From: Roseateles depolymerans
GTDB taxonomy: Bacteria; Pseudomonadota; Gammaproteobacteria; Burkholderiales; Burkholderiaceae_C
Length of the DNA stretch: 64,000 nt
NCBI GenBank assembly: GCA_003241055.1
Contig: QFOD01000009.1
Span: 1-64,000 of the forward strand
Reading direction: 5' to 3'
The position numbers and the translations under genes were made by a program. Below are positions 7,174 to 16,585 of this stretch, in pieces. How positions within the stretch are numbered: position 1 is the first letter of the stretch; each line of letters opens with the position of its first letter. The notes beneath the pieces are model-generated. The model searched no databases. It had not been told where the DNA came from and saw nothing but the letters and a program-made list of their open reading frames with translations.

Positions 7174-8637
7174 TCAGTGGGCGTGGAAGGTCACGCGTTC
7201 GGGCGGCTGCTTGGGCGTCCCGAGCTTCGTCCACCCGGGCATCAGCAGGAAGAAGCCGAAGTACAGCAGCGTGCCGATCTGCGCCACCAGCGTGCCCGTC
7301 GGGCTCGGCGGCTGGATGCCCAGGTAACCCAGGATCAGGAAGAACACGACGAACACGGCATACACATACACATGCCAGCTCGGACGGTAGCGGATGGACT
7401 TCACCGGGCTGGCATCCAGCCAGGGCAGGAAGGCCATGATGACCACCGAGCCCCCCATCACCACCACGCCCCAGAACTTGGCATCCAGGCCGTGCAGCGC
7501 GGAGTTCAGGTCGATGTGCATCCAGCCGAGTACCACGCCGTGCACGTCGAACAGGAAGAGCAACGCCGCCATCAGGCCCCAGTAACCCACCTTGACCTTG
7601 GGCGTCAGGCTGGCCGAGCGGCGCACCGTGAACAGCCCGACGATCACCAGGAAGGCCCACAGGAAAGGCATGAAGTCCGAGGTCGTCGCACGCAGCATCG
7701 AGTAGAAGGGCGTGAAGTACCAGACCGGCGCGATGTGCGGCGGCGTCTTCAGCGGGTCGGCCGGGATGAAGTTGTTGAACTCCAGGAAGTAGCCACCGAA
7801 CTCGGGCGCGAAGAACACGATGGCCGAGAACACCATCAGGAACAGCGACACACCGTAGATGTCATGCACCGTGTAGTACGGGTGGAAGGGGATGCCGTCC
7901 AGCGGGATGCCGGTCTTGGGATCCTTCTTGGCCTTGATCTCGATGCCGTCCGGGTTGTTCGAACCCACGTCATGCAGCGCCAGCAGGTGAGCGACCACCA
8001 GGCCCAGCAGCACCAGCGGCACGGCGATCACATGGAAGCTGAAGAAGCGGTTCAGCGTCGCGTCACCCACCACATAGTCGCCGCGGATCATCAGTGCCAG
8101 ATCAGGGCCGACCAGCGGAATGGCCGAGAACAGGTTGACGATCACCTGGGCACCCCAGTAGCTCATCTGGCCCCAGGGCAGCAGGTAGCCCATGAAAGCC
8201 TCGGCCATCAGGCACAGGAAGATCGCGCAACCGAAGATCCAGACCAGCTCGCGTGGCTTGCGATAGCTGCCGTAGATCAGGCCGCGGAACATGTGCAGGT
8301 ACACCACCACGAAGAAGGCCGAGGCCCCCGTCGAGTGCATGTAGCGGATCAGCCAGCCCCAGGGCACATCGCGCATGATGTACTCGACCGACGCGAACGC
8401 GAGCGCGGCATCGGGCTTGTAGTGCATCACCAGGAAGATGCCGGTGACGATCTGGATCACCAGCACCAGCAGCGCCAGCGAGCCGAAGATGTACCACCAG
8501 TTGAAGTTCTTCGGAGCGTAGTACTCCGACATGTGGACCCGGTAGGCATCGAACGCGGTGGGGAACCGGTTCTCGAACCAGGTCAGGGTCTTGACGCCCA
8601 TGGAGGCGCCAGCGGGGGCTTCCTTGAATTCAGCCAT
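7174..8637 (-). CDS. petB: Cytochrome b, bc1 complex
   Basis: This membrane subunit binds haems bL and bH and both quinone sites. Visible landmarks are NWWYIFGSLALLVLVIQIVTGIFL (first helix), the RYMHSTGAS and HMFRGLIYGSYR haem-ligand regions, GYLLPWGQMSYWGAQV, and the conserved PEFGG and DPLKTPPHI motifs of the Qo site region. At 487 aa it is a full-length single-chain cytochrome b. It lies 9 bp after petA and 19 bp before petC. Confidence 0.96.
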   Translation of the reverse strand: MAEFKEAPAGASMGVKTLTWFENRFPTAFDAYRVHMSEYYAPKNFNWWYIFGSLALLVLVIQIVTGIFLVMHYKPDAALAFASVEYIMRDVPWGWLIRYMHSTGASAFFVVVYLHMFRGLIYGSYRKPRELVWIFGCAIFLCLMAEAFMGYLLPWGQMSYWGAQVIVNLFSAIPLVGPDLALMIRGDYVVGDATLNRFFSFHVIAVPLVLLGLVVAHLLALHDVGSNNPDGIEIKAKKDPKTGIPLDGIPFHPYYTVHDIYGVSLFLMVFSAIVFFAPEFGGYFLEFNNFIPADPLKTPPHIAPVWYFTPFYSMLRATTSDFMPFLWAFLVIVGLFTVRRSASLTPKVKVGYWGLMAALLFLFDVHGVVLGWMHIDLNSALHGLDAKFWGVVVMGGSVVIMAFLPWLDASPVKSIRYRPSWHVYVYAVFVVFFLILGYLGIQPPSPTGTLVAQIGTLLYFGFFLLMPGWTKLGTPKQPPERVTFHAH

Positions 8638-8646
8638 GACTTGTCC

Positions 8647-9243
8647 TTAAGCCTTCTTGTCTTCGCCGATCAACAGCTTGGCGTCGGACAGGTACACATG
8701 CGGCGGCACCTCGAGGTTGTCCGGCGCGGGCTTGTTCTTGAAGACCCGGCCGGCCATGTCGAAGGTCGATCCATGGCAGGGGCACAGGAAACCGCCGTTC
8801 CAGTCGTCCGGCAACGAGGGCTGCGGGCCTGCAGCGAACTTGTCGCTGGGCGAGCAGCCCAGGTGCGAGCAGATACCGACCACCACGAGATATTCGGGCT
8901 TGATCGAACGCCATTCGTTCTTGGCGTAATCGGGAATCGGGAAGGCCTTGCGCTCGGAATTGGGGTCCGCCAGCTGCGCATCGTTCTTCTTGAGCGCCTC
9001 GATCTGTTCCTTCGTGCGACGCACGATCCAGACCGGCTTGCCTCGCCATTCGACGGTCAGCTTCTCGCCGGGCTTGATGCCCCCGAGGTCCACCTCGACC
9101 GGCGCCCCTGCCGCTTTGGCGCGCTCGCTCGGCGCGAAGGTACTAACAAAGGGTACGGCGGTCGCGACACCACCCACAGCGCCGGCACAGCCCGTGGCAA
9201 TCAACCACGTGCGCTTGCCTTGATCCACTTGCTGATCACTCAT
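8647..9243 (-). CDS. petA: Rieske iron-sulphur protein, bc1 complex
   Basis: The two cluster-binding boxes are intact: CSHLGC (C125, H127, C130) and CPCHGS (C154, C156, H157), giving the 2Cys-2His ligands plus the disulphide pair. An N-terminal transmembrane anchor (about 13-36) carries the Tat-type signal, but the pair is Lys-Arg (GKRTWLIATG), a rarer variant than RR. The ATG at 9243 follows AGAGGA and gives 198 aa, the normal size; the extension to 9309 is not needed. First gene of the pet operon. Confidence 0.95.
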   Translation of the reverse strand: MSDQQVDQGKRTWLIATGCAGAVGGVATAVPFVSTFAPSERAKAAGAPVEVDLGGIKPGEKLTVEWRGKPVWIVRRTKEQIEALKKNDAQLADPNSERKAFPIPDYAKNEWRSIKPEYLVVVGICSHLGCSPSDKFAAGPQPSLPDDWNGGFLCPCHGSTFDMAGRVFKNKPAPDNLEVPPHVYLSDAKLLIGEDKKA

Positions 9244-9423
9244 GGGGTCCTCTAGAAGAGACTTCTGGTCAGGGGCAGCCAAAATTCTAGCGAACCCAAA
9301 CTCGTGCATCGGCCCTCAACTGGTGCGCGAAACCACAGGTTTACCCTCCTTCAAGGCCCTATCTGCAGAGGTCATGATCGAGGTCAAACTTTCTAGAATC
9401 ACCCGTTTTCACGGGAGTGCTGC

Positions 9424-9843
9424 ATGAGTTTCTTTTCAGAGTTCAGGGAATTTGCCGTCAAGGGCAACGTCATCGATCTGGCCGTCGGCGTGATCATCGG
9501 CGGGGCCTTCGGCAAGATCGTCGATTCGCTGGTGGGCGACGTGATCATGCCGGTCGTGTCGCGACTGTTTGGCGGCCTGGACTTCAGCAACTACTTCATC
9601 CCGCTGGCCGGGCAGACGGCGACGACACTCGCCGAGGCCAAGAAGTCGGGCGCCGTGCTCGCCTATGGCAGCTTCATCACGGTGTCCCTGAACTTCATCA
9701 TCCTGGCCTTCGTGATCTTCCTGATGATCAAGCAGATCAACCGGCTCAAGCGCACGGAGCCGGCGGCCGCCCCGGCGGAGCCGCCGCCGACCGCCGAAGA
9801 CATCCTGCTGCTGCGCGAGATCCGCGACTCCCTCAAGCGCTGA
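9424..9843 (+). CDS. mscL: Large-conductance mechanosensitive channel
   Basis: This is the homopentameric osmotic safety valve of the inner membrane. It has the N-terminal helix and first pore helix (MSFFSEFREFAVKGNVIDLAVGVIIGGAFGKIVDSLVGDVIMP), a periplasmic loop (FGGLDFSNYFIPLAG), the second helix (FITVSLNFIILAFVIFLMIKQINRLKR) and a cytoplasmic C-terminal helix (TAEDILLLREIRDSLKR). At 139 aa it is normal size. The ATG follows GGGAG with good spacing. It is divergent from petA; TAGAAT at 9394-9399 could be its -10 box, but I see no clear -35. Confidence 0.96.
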   Translation: MSFFSEFREFAVKGNVIDLAVGVIIGGAFGKIVDSLVGDVIMPVVSRLFGGLDFSNYFIPLAGQTATTLAEAKKSGAVLAYGSFITVSLNFIILAFVIFLMIKQINRLKRTEPAAAPAEPPPTAEDILLLREIRDSLKR

Positions 9844-9972
9844 GGCCCGCCAGACCCGTTTCGGCACGGTAAGCATTGGTTACTTGGGTTGCTTGTGCCA
9901 CGTAGTTGGCAGTTCAGCCCATTTCAGCGGTGCTGACGCGCGCGATACTTTTGCGACGTCACCCGCGCCTGG

Positions 9973-12378
9973 ATGTTCATGAATGCGCCCGACCCCCGCC
10001 TGAATCCGCACCTCGATGCGGCGCTGGCCCGTATCCGCCTCACGGTGGAACAGGCTGCGGAGCGCTGCTCGGAAGGGCTCGGGCTGTCCGCACTGTCGGC
10101 CGGACAGATCAAGCGCCGCGATGCCCTGCTCGCGGCCCAGTTCGTGTTCCGGCAGCAACAGGCCCTGTTCACCCAACGTTTCGGCCAGAGCCTGCGGCAG
10201 CAGGTGCAGTCCGAGCAACAGCCGGCCTCGCCGGCCCGCGCCCCCACCCCGGCGGGCAAGGACTGGACCGAGCTGTCGCTGATGGACGACGACCAGGTCA
10301 ACAACCTGGTGGCTGCCGATCGCATCGGCATGGCCATCGGCCATCACAGCGAATGGGAACTGCGCGAGGTTGAGTCCTATGTCGCAGGCATCCAGGTCGG
10401 TGAACGCAATCCGCTGCGCCCCGAGCTGATCGCCCAGGCGCTGCTGGACGCCGTCCAGACCATCACCGAAGACGCCGTCGCCCGGCAGACGCTGACCGAC
10501 GAGCTGACGCGCGCGCTGGCCGAGGGCATGCGCGCCTGCTACGCCGACATTGCGGAGCTGCTGCGCTCGCGCGGACTGCGCCAGCAGGATCTGCGCGTCC
10601 GTAGCCACGCCGACGGCGGCCCGAGCTCGCGCCAGGGCGGCCTGGGCCACAGCCAGTCGGCCGAGCTTGATCCCGCTCAGGCCATGCCGTCGGGTCGCGG
10701 CGGGCTCTACACCGTCAATGGCGGGCTCGGCCAGCATGGCGGCGGCCAGGGCTTTGCCAGCAGCGGCCGTGGTGGGCTGGGCTCCGGCGCCGGAGGCTCG
10801 GGCGCCGGTTTCGGCCTGGGGGCCATAGACCCACAGATGATGACGCTGCTGCGCCGCCTCGCACAGATGCCGGCCGCCAGCCGCGACAGCGGCTACGACG
10901 GTTTCAGCCCATCGATGCGCGCCGGCCTGGATGCCGGCGATACCAACAGTGCCTGGGGCCAGCTGCCGGCCCCGGCCAACCTGATCCACGCCCATCGCGA
11001 CGAGCTGCGCCAGGCTTCCACCGGCCGCCTGGACCACATGATCATCGACGTGGTCGGCAGCCTGTTCGACCAGATCCTGTCGGACCCCAAGGTGCCACCG
11101 CAGATGGCGCGCCAGCTCGCGCGGCTGCAGCTGCCGGTGCTGCGCGCGGCGCTGGGCGACTCGACCTTCTTCTCGTCGCGCCGGCATCCGGTGCGGCAGT
11201 TCGTGAACCGCCTGGCCTCGCTGGCCTGCGCCTTCGACGACTTCAGCGACGACCCCGGCCGCTCCTTCCTCGCCCATGTGCGCGACCTGGTGCAGGACGT
11301 GGCCAGCGGCGATTTCGACCGCATGGACGTCTACACCGGCAAGCTCGATCAGCTGGAGTCCTTCATCGCGGAGCAGACCCGCAGCACGCTGAAGATGGCC
11401 GGCGACGCCGCCGCACTGGTCGACCGGCGCGAGACCGATCTGCGCCTGCAACAACGCTACGCGCTGCAGCTGCAGCAGGCACTGGCCAACGTGCCGATGC
11501 AGGACTTCCTGCGCAACTTCCTGGCACAGGTCTGGAGCCAGGCCATCGTGATGGCCTCACGCGAGGGCTCGCCGGAACGCGCGCTGCGCCTGCGCCAGCT
11601 CGGCCGCACGCTGGTGATGAGCGTGCAGCCCAAGGCCGGCACCGCCGCTCGGGCCGAATTCCTGCGCGAGCTGCCGCAGCTGATGCGCACGCTCAACGAG
11701 GGGCTGGACCTGATCCGCTGGCCCGATGTGCCGCGCAAGGACTTCTTCAGCGCCCTGCTGCCCGCGCATGCCGAATCCCTGAAAGGCCAGGCCCCGACGG
11801 CGCTGGAAACCAACCTGCTGATCCGTCAGCTGGATCAGGTCTTCGGCGCCGCCCCCCCGGTCGAGGCCGATCTCAGCAAGCCCAGCCCGGCCGACACGCC
11901 GGCTGCCGAGCTGGACGCCAGCCAGCGGCTGACCGCCGCCGAGGCCAAGAGCCTGGGGCTGGTGGAAGAGGCTGGCGTCAGCTGGAACCAGCCGCTGGAT
12001 CTCGACCTCTCCGGCACCCCCGAACCCGAGCCGCTGCAGGCGGTGGACATCTCCATCGACGGCCTGCCGGCCGCCGAAAGTGCTCCGGAGCCGAGCAGCG
12101 GCGCCCTGCTGATCGACCACCTGCAACTGGGCTTCGCCTACCAGATGCGCACCGGCGACCAGTGGCAGAAGGTGCGCCTCGCACACGTCAGCTCGGGACG
12201 CAGCTTCTTCATCTTCACGCACGGCCAGCGCCACCAGGAAACGGTGACCATGACGGCCCGCATGCTGCGCAAGCTGTGTGAATCGGGGCGCCTGCGCGCC
12301 TTCGAGAACGCCTACCTGCTGGAACGGGCCACCGCCCGCGCCCGCGCCCAGCTGGCCGCGCTCAACACCGGCGTCTGA
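9973..12378 (+). CDS. DUF1631 family protein (801 aa)
   Basis: The long soluble protein fits DUF1631 in size and layout. It has an N-terminal helical region with QSLRQQVQSEQ, a Gly/Ser-rich low-complexity segment (about residues 215-285), and a central helical domain (FFSSRRHPVRQFVNRLASLACAFDDF, WSQAIVMASREG). The C-terminal end (FAYQMRTGDQWQKVRLAHVSSGRSFFIFTHGQ) resembles the PilZ-like end of this family. The function is unknown; if the end domain is PilZ-like, cyclic-di-GMP sensing would be an inference. Start is ATG 9973 or 9979; neither has a strong ribosome site. It converges on pdxA with 6 bp between. Confidence 0.75.
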   Translation: MFMNAPDPRLNPHLDAALARIRLTVEQAAERCSEGLGLSALSAGQIKRRDALLAAQFVFRQQQALFTQRFGQSLRQQVQSEQQPASPARAPTPAGKDWTELSLMDDDQVNNLVAADRIGMAIGHHSEWELREVESYVAGIQVGERNPLRPELIAQALLDAVQTITEDAVARQTLTDELTRALAEGMRACYADIAELLRSRGLRQQDLRVRSHADGGPSSRQGGLGHSQSAELDPAQAMPSGRGGLYTVNGGLGQHGGGQGFASSGRGGLGSGAGGSGAGFGLGAIDPQMMTLLRRLAQMPAASRDSGYDGFSPSMRAGLDAGDTNSAWGQLPAPANLIHAHRDELRQASTGRLDHMIIDVVGSLFDQILSDPKVPPQMARQLARLQLPVLRAALGDSTFFSSRRHPVRQFVNRLASLACAFDDFSDDPGRSFLAHVRDLVQDVASGDFDRMDVYTGKLDQLESFIAEQTRSTLKMAGDAAALVDRRETDLRLQQRYALQLQQALANVPMQDFLRNFLAQVWSQAIVMASREGSPERALRLRQLGRTLVMSVQPKAGTAARAEFLRELPQLMRTLNEGLDLIRWPDVPRKDFFSALLPAHAESLKGQAPTALETNLLIRQLDQVFGAAPPVEADLSKPSPADTPAAELDASQRLTAAEAKSLGLVEEAGVSWNQPLDLDLSGTPEPEPLQAVDISIDGLPAAESAPEPSSGALLIDHLQLGFAYQMRTGDQWQKVRLAHVSSGRSFFIFTHGQRHQETVTMTARMLRKLCESGRLRAFENAYLLERATARARAQLAALNTGV

Positions 12379-12384
12379 GGCGGT

Positions 12385-13395
12385 CTAGACGGTTGCCGAC
12401 AGCTGGCGAGCCAGCTGCAGCGCGGCCTCCAGGCTGGACGGATCCGCCACGCCCTGGCCCGCGATGTCAAAGGCCGTGCCGTGGTCCGGGCTCACCCGCA
12501 CGAAGGGCAGGCCCAGGGTCACGTTGACGCCCTGCTCCACGCCCAGGTACTTCACCGGGATCAGGCCATGGTCGTGGGTCATCGCGACCACCACGTCGAA
12601 CTCCCCGCGGCGCGCGCGCATGAAGACAGTGTCCGGCGCGTACGGCCCGGTCGCGTCCAGGCCCGCCGCCCGTGCGTCCGCGATGGCCGGCGCGATGTGA
12701 ACGATCTCCTCGTCACCGAACAGGCCGCCCTCGCCGGCATGCGGATTCAGCCCGGCCACCGCGATGCGCGGCGCGGGGATGCCCATGCGCTGCAGCGAGG
12801 CCTGGGTGATGCGCAGCGTCTCCAGCACCGCCACCCGCGTGACACCCGCGATGGCCTCCCGCAGCGAGCAGTGGATGGTGACCAGCACCGTGCGCAACTC
12901 GGGGTTGGCCAGCATCATGCGCACCGGCACACCGCCAGCCAGCGCCTGCAGCATCTCGGTGTGGCCCGGGTAGGGCACGCCGGCCGCATGCAGTGCCTCC
13001 TTGTGGATGGGCGCGGTCACCAGCGCGCGCGCGCGGCCGGCCTGGATCAAACCCACGCCAGCCTCGATGCAGCACGCGGCCGCAGCACCGGCGGCCGCCG
13101 AGATCCGGCCCGGCGGCAGCGTCGCCAGACCGGCCGGCAGGCCCGGCGGCTGCCAGACCGGCAGGCAGTTCGGCGGCACGGCCGCCAGCTCCTCGGGGTC
13201 GTCCAGCTCGGCCACGGCCAGGCCGCCGCCACACCAGGCCAGCGCACGCCGCAGCAGGCCCACATCGCCCACCACCAGCGCATCGCGCGGGGCCTGGCGC
13301 TGCCAGCAGCGCACGATGATCTCGGGGCCGATGCCGCAGGCGTCGCCCTGGGTGATCAGCACAGGGCGGACATCGGCATTCACGACGGGTTCCAT
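12385..13395 (-). CDS. pdxA: 4-hydroxythreonine-4-phosphate dehydrogenase
   Basis: PdxA oxidises 4-phosphohydroxy-L-threonine in pyridoxal-5'-phosphate synthesis. Family motifs are GDACGIGPEI near the N-terminus, TAPIHKEAL, YPGHTEMLQ (metal-ligand His), MTHDHGLIPVK, and the C-terminal VRVSPDHGTAFDIAGQG signature. The ATG at 13395 gives 336 aa, normal length; the longer reading to 13680 runs into the flavoprotein gene. It starts 5 bp after the yhiN-like stop, forming a nif3-yhiN-pdxA run. Confidence 0.93.
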   Translation of the reverse strand: MEPVVNADVRPVLITQGDACGIGPEIIVRCWQRQAPRDALVVGDVGLLRRALAWCGGGLAVAELDDPEELAAVPPNCLPVWQPPGLPAGLATLPPGRISAAAGAAAACCIEAGVGLIQAGRARALVTAPIHKEALHAAGVPYPGHTEMLQALAGGVPVRMMLANPELRTVLVTIHCSLREAIAGVTRVAVLETLRITQASLQRMGIPAPRIAVAGLNPHAGEGGLFGDEEIVHIAPAIADARAAGLDATGPYAPDTVFMRARRGEFDVVVAMTHDHGLIPVKYLGVEQGVNVTLGLPFVRVSPDHGTAFDIAGQGVADPSSLEAALQLARQLSATV

Positions 13396-13400
13396 CTGCT

Positions 13401-14615
13401 TCAAGCGGCCACAGCCGCCTCCATTGAACGCGCACAGGCCGCGGCGCTGGCCCAGGCCCACTGGAAGTTGTAGCCGCCCAGCCAGCCCGTCACGTCCACC
13501 ACCTCGCCGATGAAATGCAGGCCTGGCCGCAGCCGGCTTTCCAGCGTCTGCGAGCTCAGCTCTCGGGTGTCGACCCCGCCACGCATCACCTCGGCCTTGC
13601 GCCAGCCCTCGCTGCCATTGGGCGTCAGCGCCCAGGCCTTGAGCTGGCTGGCCAGCGTGGCCAGATCCTTGTCCTTGCATTCGGGCATGGGGCGACTGGC
13701 CGCGATCCCCAGGCGCTCCAGCCAGGCAGCTACCAGGCGCTGCGGGAAATGCTCGCCCAGCTCGTTGCCCAACTGCCGGCGCGACTGCTGCTTGGCCAGG
13801 GCCAGGGCCTCGGCCAGGTCCAGCTCGGGGGCCAGGTCGATGCTCAAGGCCTGACCCTCGCTCCAGTAGCTGGAGATCTGCAGGATGGCCGGGCCGCTGA
13901 GGCCGCGGTGGGTGAACAGCAGGTCTTCATGAAATCGCCCCTGGGCCTTGCCCTTGCCGGTGCTCACCACCACCGGCAGCGACAGGCCCGACAGCGCCGC
14001 GAACGGCGCCCAGTCGGACTCGGCAAAGGTCAGCGGCACCAGCGCCGGTCGCGGCGTGACGATGCGGTGGCCGAACTGCTGGGCCAGGCGCAGGCCGAAA
14101 TCGCTCGCCCCTATCTTGGGAATGGAGAGACCGCCGGTGGCCACCACCAGGCGTGCGCAGCGCACCGGGCCCTGGGCGGTGTCCAGCTCGAAGCCGCCTT
14201 CGGCCTGGGCACGCACCGCGGCCACGGTGCAGGGCTGCCAGCGCTGCACGCCGCCCGCCTCGCACTCCCGCTGCAGCATCTGGATGATCTGCTCGGCCGA
14301 GTCGTCGCAGAAGAGCTGCCCCTTGTGCTTCTCGTGGAAGGCGATGCCGTGGCGCGTGACCAGCGCGATGAAGTCCTGAGGCGTGTAGCGCGCCAGCGCC
14401 GAGCGGCAGAAGGCCGGGTTGTCGGACAGGAAGTTGGCCGGGCCGGCGTCGCGGTTGGTGAAGTTGCAGCGCCCGCCGCCGGAGATGCGGATCTTCTCGG
14501 CCAGACGCGGTGCGTGGTCCAGCACCAGCACGCGCAGGCCGCGCTGGCCGGCGATACCGGCACAGAACAGGCCCGCCGCACCGGCGCCGACAACCACCAG
14601 ATCGAATGAATGCAT
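13401..14615 (-). CDS. HI0933/YhiN-type FAD-dependent oxidoreductase
   Basis: The protein has an N-terminal Rossmann dinucleotide site (VVGAGAAGLFCAGIAG), the family signature EKIRISGGGRCNFTN, a mid-region FHEKHKGQLFCDDSAEQI, and a C-terminal FAD-closing motif (GLHFIGEVVDVTGWLGGYNFQWAWASG-like, ending before SMEAAVAA). This fits the HI0933 (BaiN/YhiN) family; the substrate in this organism is unknown. At 404 aa it is normal length. It lies 29 bp after the Nif3-like gene and 5 bp before pdxA. Confidence 0.9.
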   Translation of the reverse strand: MHSFDLVVVGAGAAGLFCAGIAGQRGLRVLVLDHAPRLAEKIRISGGGRCNFTNRDAGPANFLSDNPAFCRSALARYTPQDFIALVTRHGIAFHEKHKGQLFCDDSAEQIIQMLQRECEAGGVQRWQPCTVAAVRAQAEGGFELDTAQGPVRCARLVVATGGLSIPKIGASDFGLRLAQQFGHRIVTPRPALVPLTFAESDWAPFAALSGLSLPVVVSTGKGKAQGRFHEDLLFTHRGLSGPAILQISSYWSEGQALSIDLAPELDLAEALALAKQQSRRQLGNELGEHFPQRLVAAWLERLGIAASRPMPECKDKDLATLASQLKAWALTPNGSEGWRKAEVMRGGVDTRELSSQTLESRLRPGLHFIGEVVDVTGWLGGYNFQWAWASAAACARSMEAAVAA

Positions 14616-14644
14616 GAGTTTGTAGGGGTCCGTCGAAGCCCGGA

Positions 14645-15391
14645 TCAGGCCGGGTTGGGCAGGTCAATGAAGCGGTAGTCCAGGCCCAGCTCGCCCGCCA
14701 CGCACTCGCCCAGCGCCTGCACGCCGTAGCGCTCGGTCGCATGGTGGCCGGCGGCGATGAAGGCCACGCCGGTCTCGGCCGCGTAATGGGCCTGGGGCTC
14801 GGAGATCTCGCCGGTCACGAACAGATCGGCGCCCGCGGCGATGGCCGCCTCGAAATAGCCCTGCGCCCCGCCGGTGCACCAGGCCACGCGCCGCAGCGGC
14901 CGGCCATCGCCCGGCACCGTCAGCACCTCGCGGCCGAGCACGTTGCGCAGCTGCTGGCCGACGGCATCCAGCGAGGTCGACTCCACGGCCGCGCAAAAGC
15001 CCAGGTCCTGATCGCCGAAGCGGCGATCGGCCACCCAGCCCAGGCGCGCGCCGAGCTGGGCGTTGTTGCCGAGCTGCGGGTGCGCATCCAGCGGCAGGTG
15101 GTAGGCAAACAGACTGATGTCGTGCTGGATCAGCCGCGCCAGGCGCTGCTTCATCCAGCCGGTCACGCGGCCGTCCTGGCCGCGCCAGAACAGGCCGTGG
15201 TGCACGAGGATGGCGTCGGCCTGCGCCGCGATCGCAGCGTCGATCAGCGCCAGGCTGGCGGTGACGCCGCAGACCAGGCGCGCAACCTGCGCCTTGCCCT
15301 CGACCTGCAGACCGTTCGGCCCATAATCCTTGAACCGGCCAGGCTCCATCACTTGGTTCAGATGAGTTTCCAGCCGGGCGCGATCGATCAT
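14645..15391 (-). CDS. Nif3-like dinuclear metal centre protein (248 aa)
   Basis: The Nif3/YbgI/DUF34 family forms hexameric toroids with two metals per subunit; the substrate is not settled. Motifs are DYGPNGLQVEG near the start, the metal-binding ILVHHGLFW, FAYHLPLDAHPQLGNNAQLG, and the C-terminal GHHATERYGVQALGE. The ATG at 15391 lacks a good ribosome site, but longer in-frame extensions contain no family sequence. The start lies only 18 bp from the divergent protease start. It heads the nif3-yhiN-pdxA run. Confidence 0.9.
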   Translation of the reverse strand: MIDRARLETHLNQVMEPGRFKDYGPNGLQVEGKAQVARLVCGVTASLALIDAAIAAQADAILVHHGLFWRGQDGRVTGWMKQRLARLIQHDISLFAYHLPLDAHPQLGNNAQLGARLGWVADRRFGDQDLGFCAAVESTSLDAVGQQLRNVLGREVLTVPGDGRPLRRVAWCTGGAQGYFEAAIAAGADLFVTGEISEPQAHYAAETGVAFIAAGHHATERYGVQALGECVAGELGLDYRFIDLPNPA

Positions 15392-15409
15392 GGTGGAGCG
15401 AGGAATACG

Positions 15410-16585
15410 GTGTTGAAGAGGCTCTGGCTGATTTTCGCGCAGGCGGTGACGGTGACGCTCGGTGTGGTGTTCGTGCTGGCAACGATACGGCCCGACTGGC
15501 TGCCCGCGCTGCGCCGTGCACCTCCTGCCGGCACGCCGCTGCTCGCACCGCCTCCCAGAGCCGCCGCCAGCACACCCTTGGCGCCGCCCGCGCATGGCGG
15601 GCTGGCCGTGGCGGCCCGCATCGCCTCACCCGCGGTGGTCAGCGTCGCAGCCAGCAAGACGCCGCAGCGCGGCAGCCGCGGCCGCAACGAGTTCTTCGAC
15701 CTCTTCGGCCCGCGCGGCCAGCGCGGCGCCCAGCTGGGCCTCGGCTCCGGCGTCATCATCTCTGCCGACGGCGTGCTGCTGACCAACAACCATGTGGTCG
15801 AAGGCGCTGCCGACATCGAGGTGCAGCTCAGCGATGGTCGCCAGGTGAGGGCCACGCTGGTGGGCACCGACCCCGAAACCGATGTCGCGGTGCTGAAGAT
15901 CGATCTGCCCAATCTGCCGGTGATCCCGCTGGGCGACGCCAAAGGCCTGCAGGTGGGCGACGCGGTGCTGGCCATCGGCAACCCGTTCAACGTCGGGCAG
16001 ACCGTCACCTCCGGCATCGTGTCCGCGCTGGGGCGCAACCAGCTGGGCATCAATGTGTTCGAGAACTTCATCCAGACGGATGCGGCCATCAACCCCGGCA
16101 ACTCCGGCGGCGCCCTGGTGGACGAGCGTGGCCGGCTGGTGGGCATCAACACGGCCATCTTCTCGCGCAGCGGCGGTTCGCTGGGCATAGGCTTCGCCAT
16201 CCCCGTGGATGTCGCCCGCCAGGTGGCTGATTCGCTGCTGAAGGATGGCGTCGTCACCCGGGGCTGGATTGGCGTGCAGCCGCGTGACCTGACCCCGGAG
16301 CTGGCCGACGCGCTCAAGCTGGGCGAGGCCCGTGGCGTGCTGGTCGCCGGCGTCGTGAAGGGGGCGCCCGCCGCGCTGGCGGGCATCAAGCCGGGCGACG
16401 TGCTGGTGCGCATCGGCACCCAGGCGATCGGCTCGCCCGCCGAGCTGCTGTCGACCGTGGCGGCGCTCAAGCCGCGCAGCCAGGTGGAGGCCCAGGTGCA
16501 GCGCGAGCGCCGCACGCTGACACTGACGCTCAACGTGGCCCAGCGCCCCCGCCCGGCCGGCAACGCCGGCGGCGAGGACGAGTGA
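15410..16585 (+). CDS. DegS/DegQ-like periplasmic serine protease with PDZ domain
   Basis: This is a trypsin-fold S1C protease anchored by an N-terminal helix (about residues 5-24). A Pro/Ala-rich linker follows, then the protease domain with triad H128 (NNHVVE), D158 (ETDVAVLK) and S232 (GNSGG), and one PDZ domain (about 280-370, RGVLVAGVVKGAPAALAGIKPGD). One PDZ plus a membrane anchor resembles DegS. I chose the GTG at 15410, preceded by AGGA; a TTG follows immediately. There is no ATG. It converges on tatC: the two stop codons abut, forming TGATCA. Confidence 0.88.
   Translation: MLKRLWLIFAQAVTVTLGVVFVLATIRPDWLPALRRAPPAGTPLLAPPPRAAASTPLAPPAHGGLAVAARIASPAVVSVAASKTPQRGSRGRNEFFDLFGPRGQRGAQLGLGSGVIISADGVLLTNNHVVEGAADIEVQLSDGRQVRATLVGTDPETDVAVLKIDLPNLPVIPLGDAKGLQVGDAVLAIGNPFNVGQTVTSGIVSALGRNQLGINVFENFIQTDAAINPGNSGGALVDERGRLVGINTAIFSRSGGSLGIGFAIPVDVARQVADSLLKDGVVTRGWIGVQPRDLTPELADALKLGEARGVLVAGVVKGAPAALAGIKPGDVLVRIGTQAIGSPAELLSTVAALKPRSQVEAQVQRERRTLTLTLNVAQRPRPAGNAGGEDE

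Noticed and set aside
7177..9255. Very long plus-strand open frame (692 codons) across the pet operon
   Set aside because: It is antisense to petC, petB and petA, which have unmistakable motifs. Its translation is His/Gln/Arg-rich, as expected for the shadow of GC-rich membrane-protein genes.
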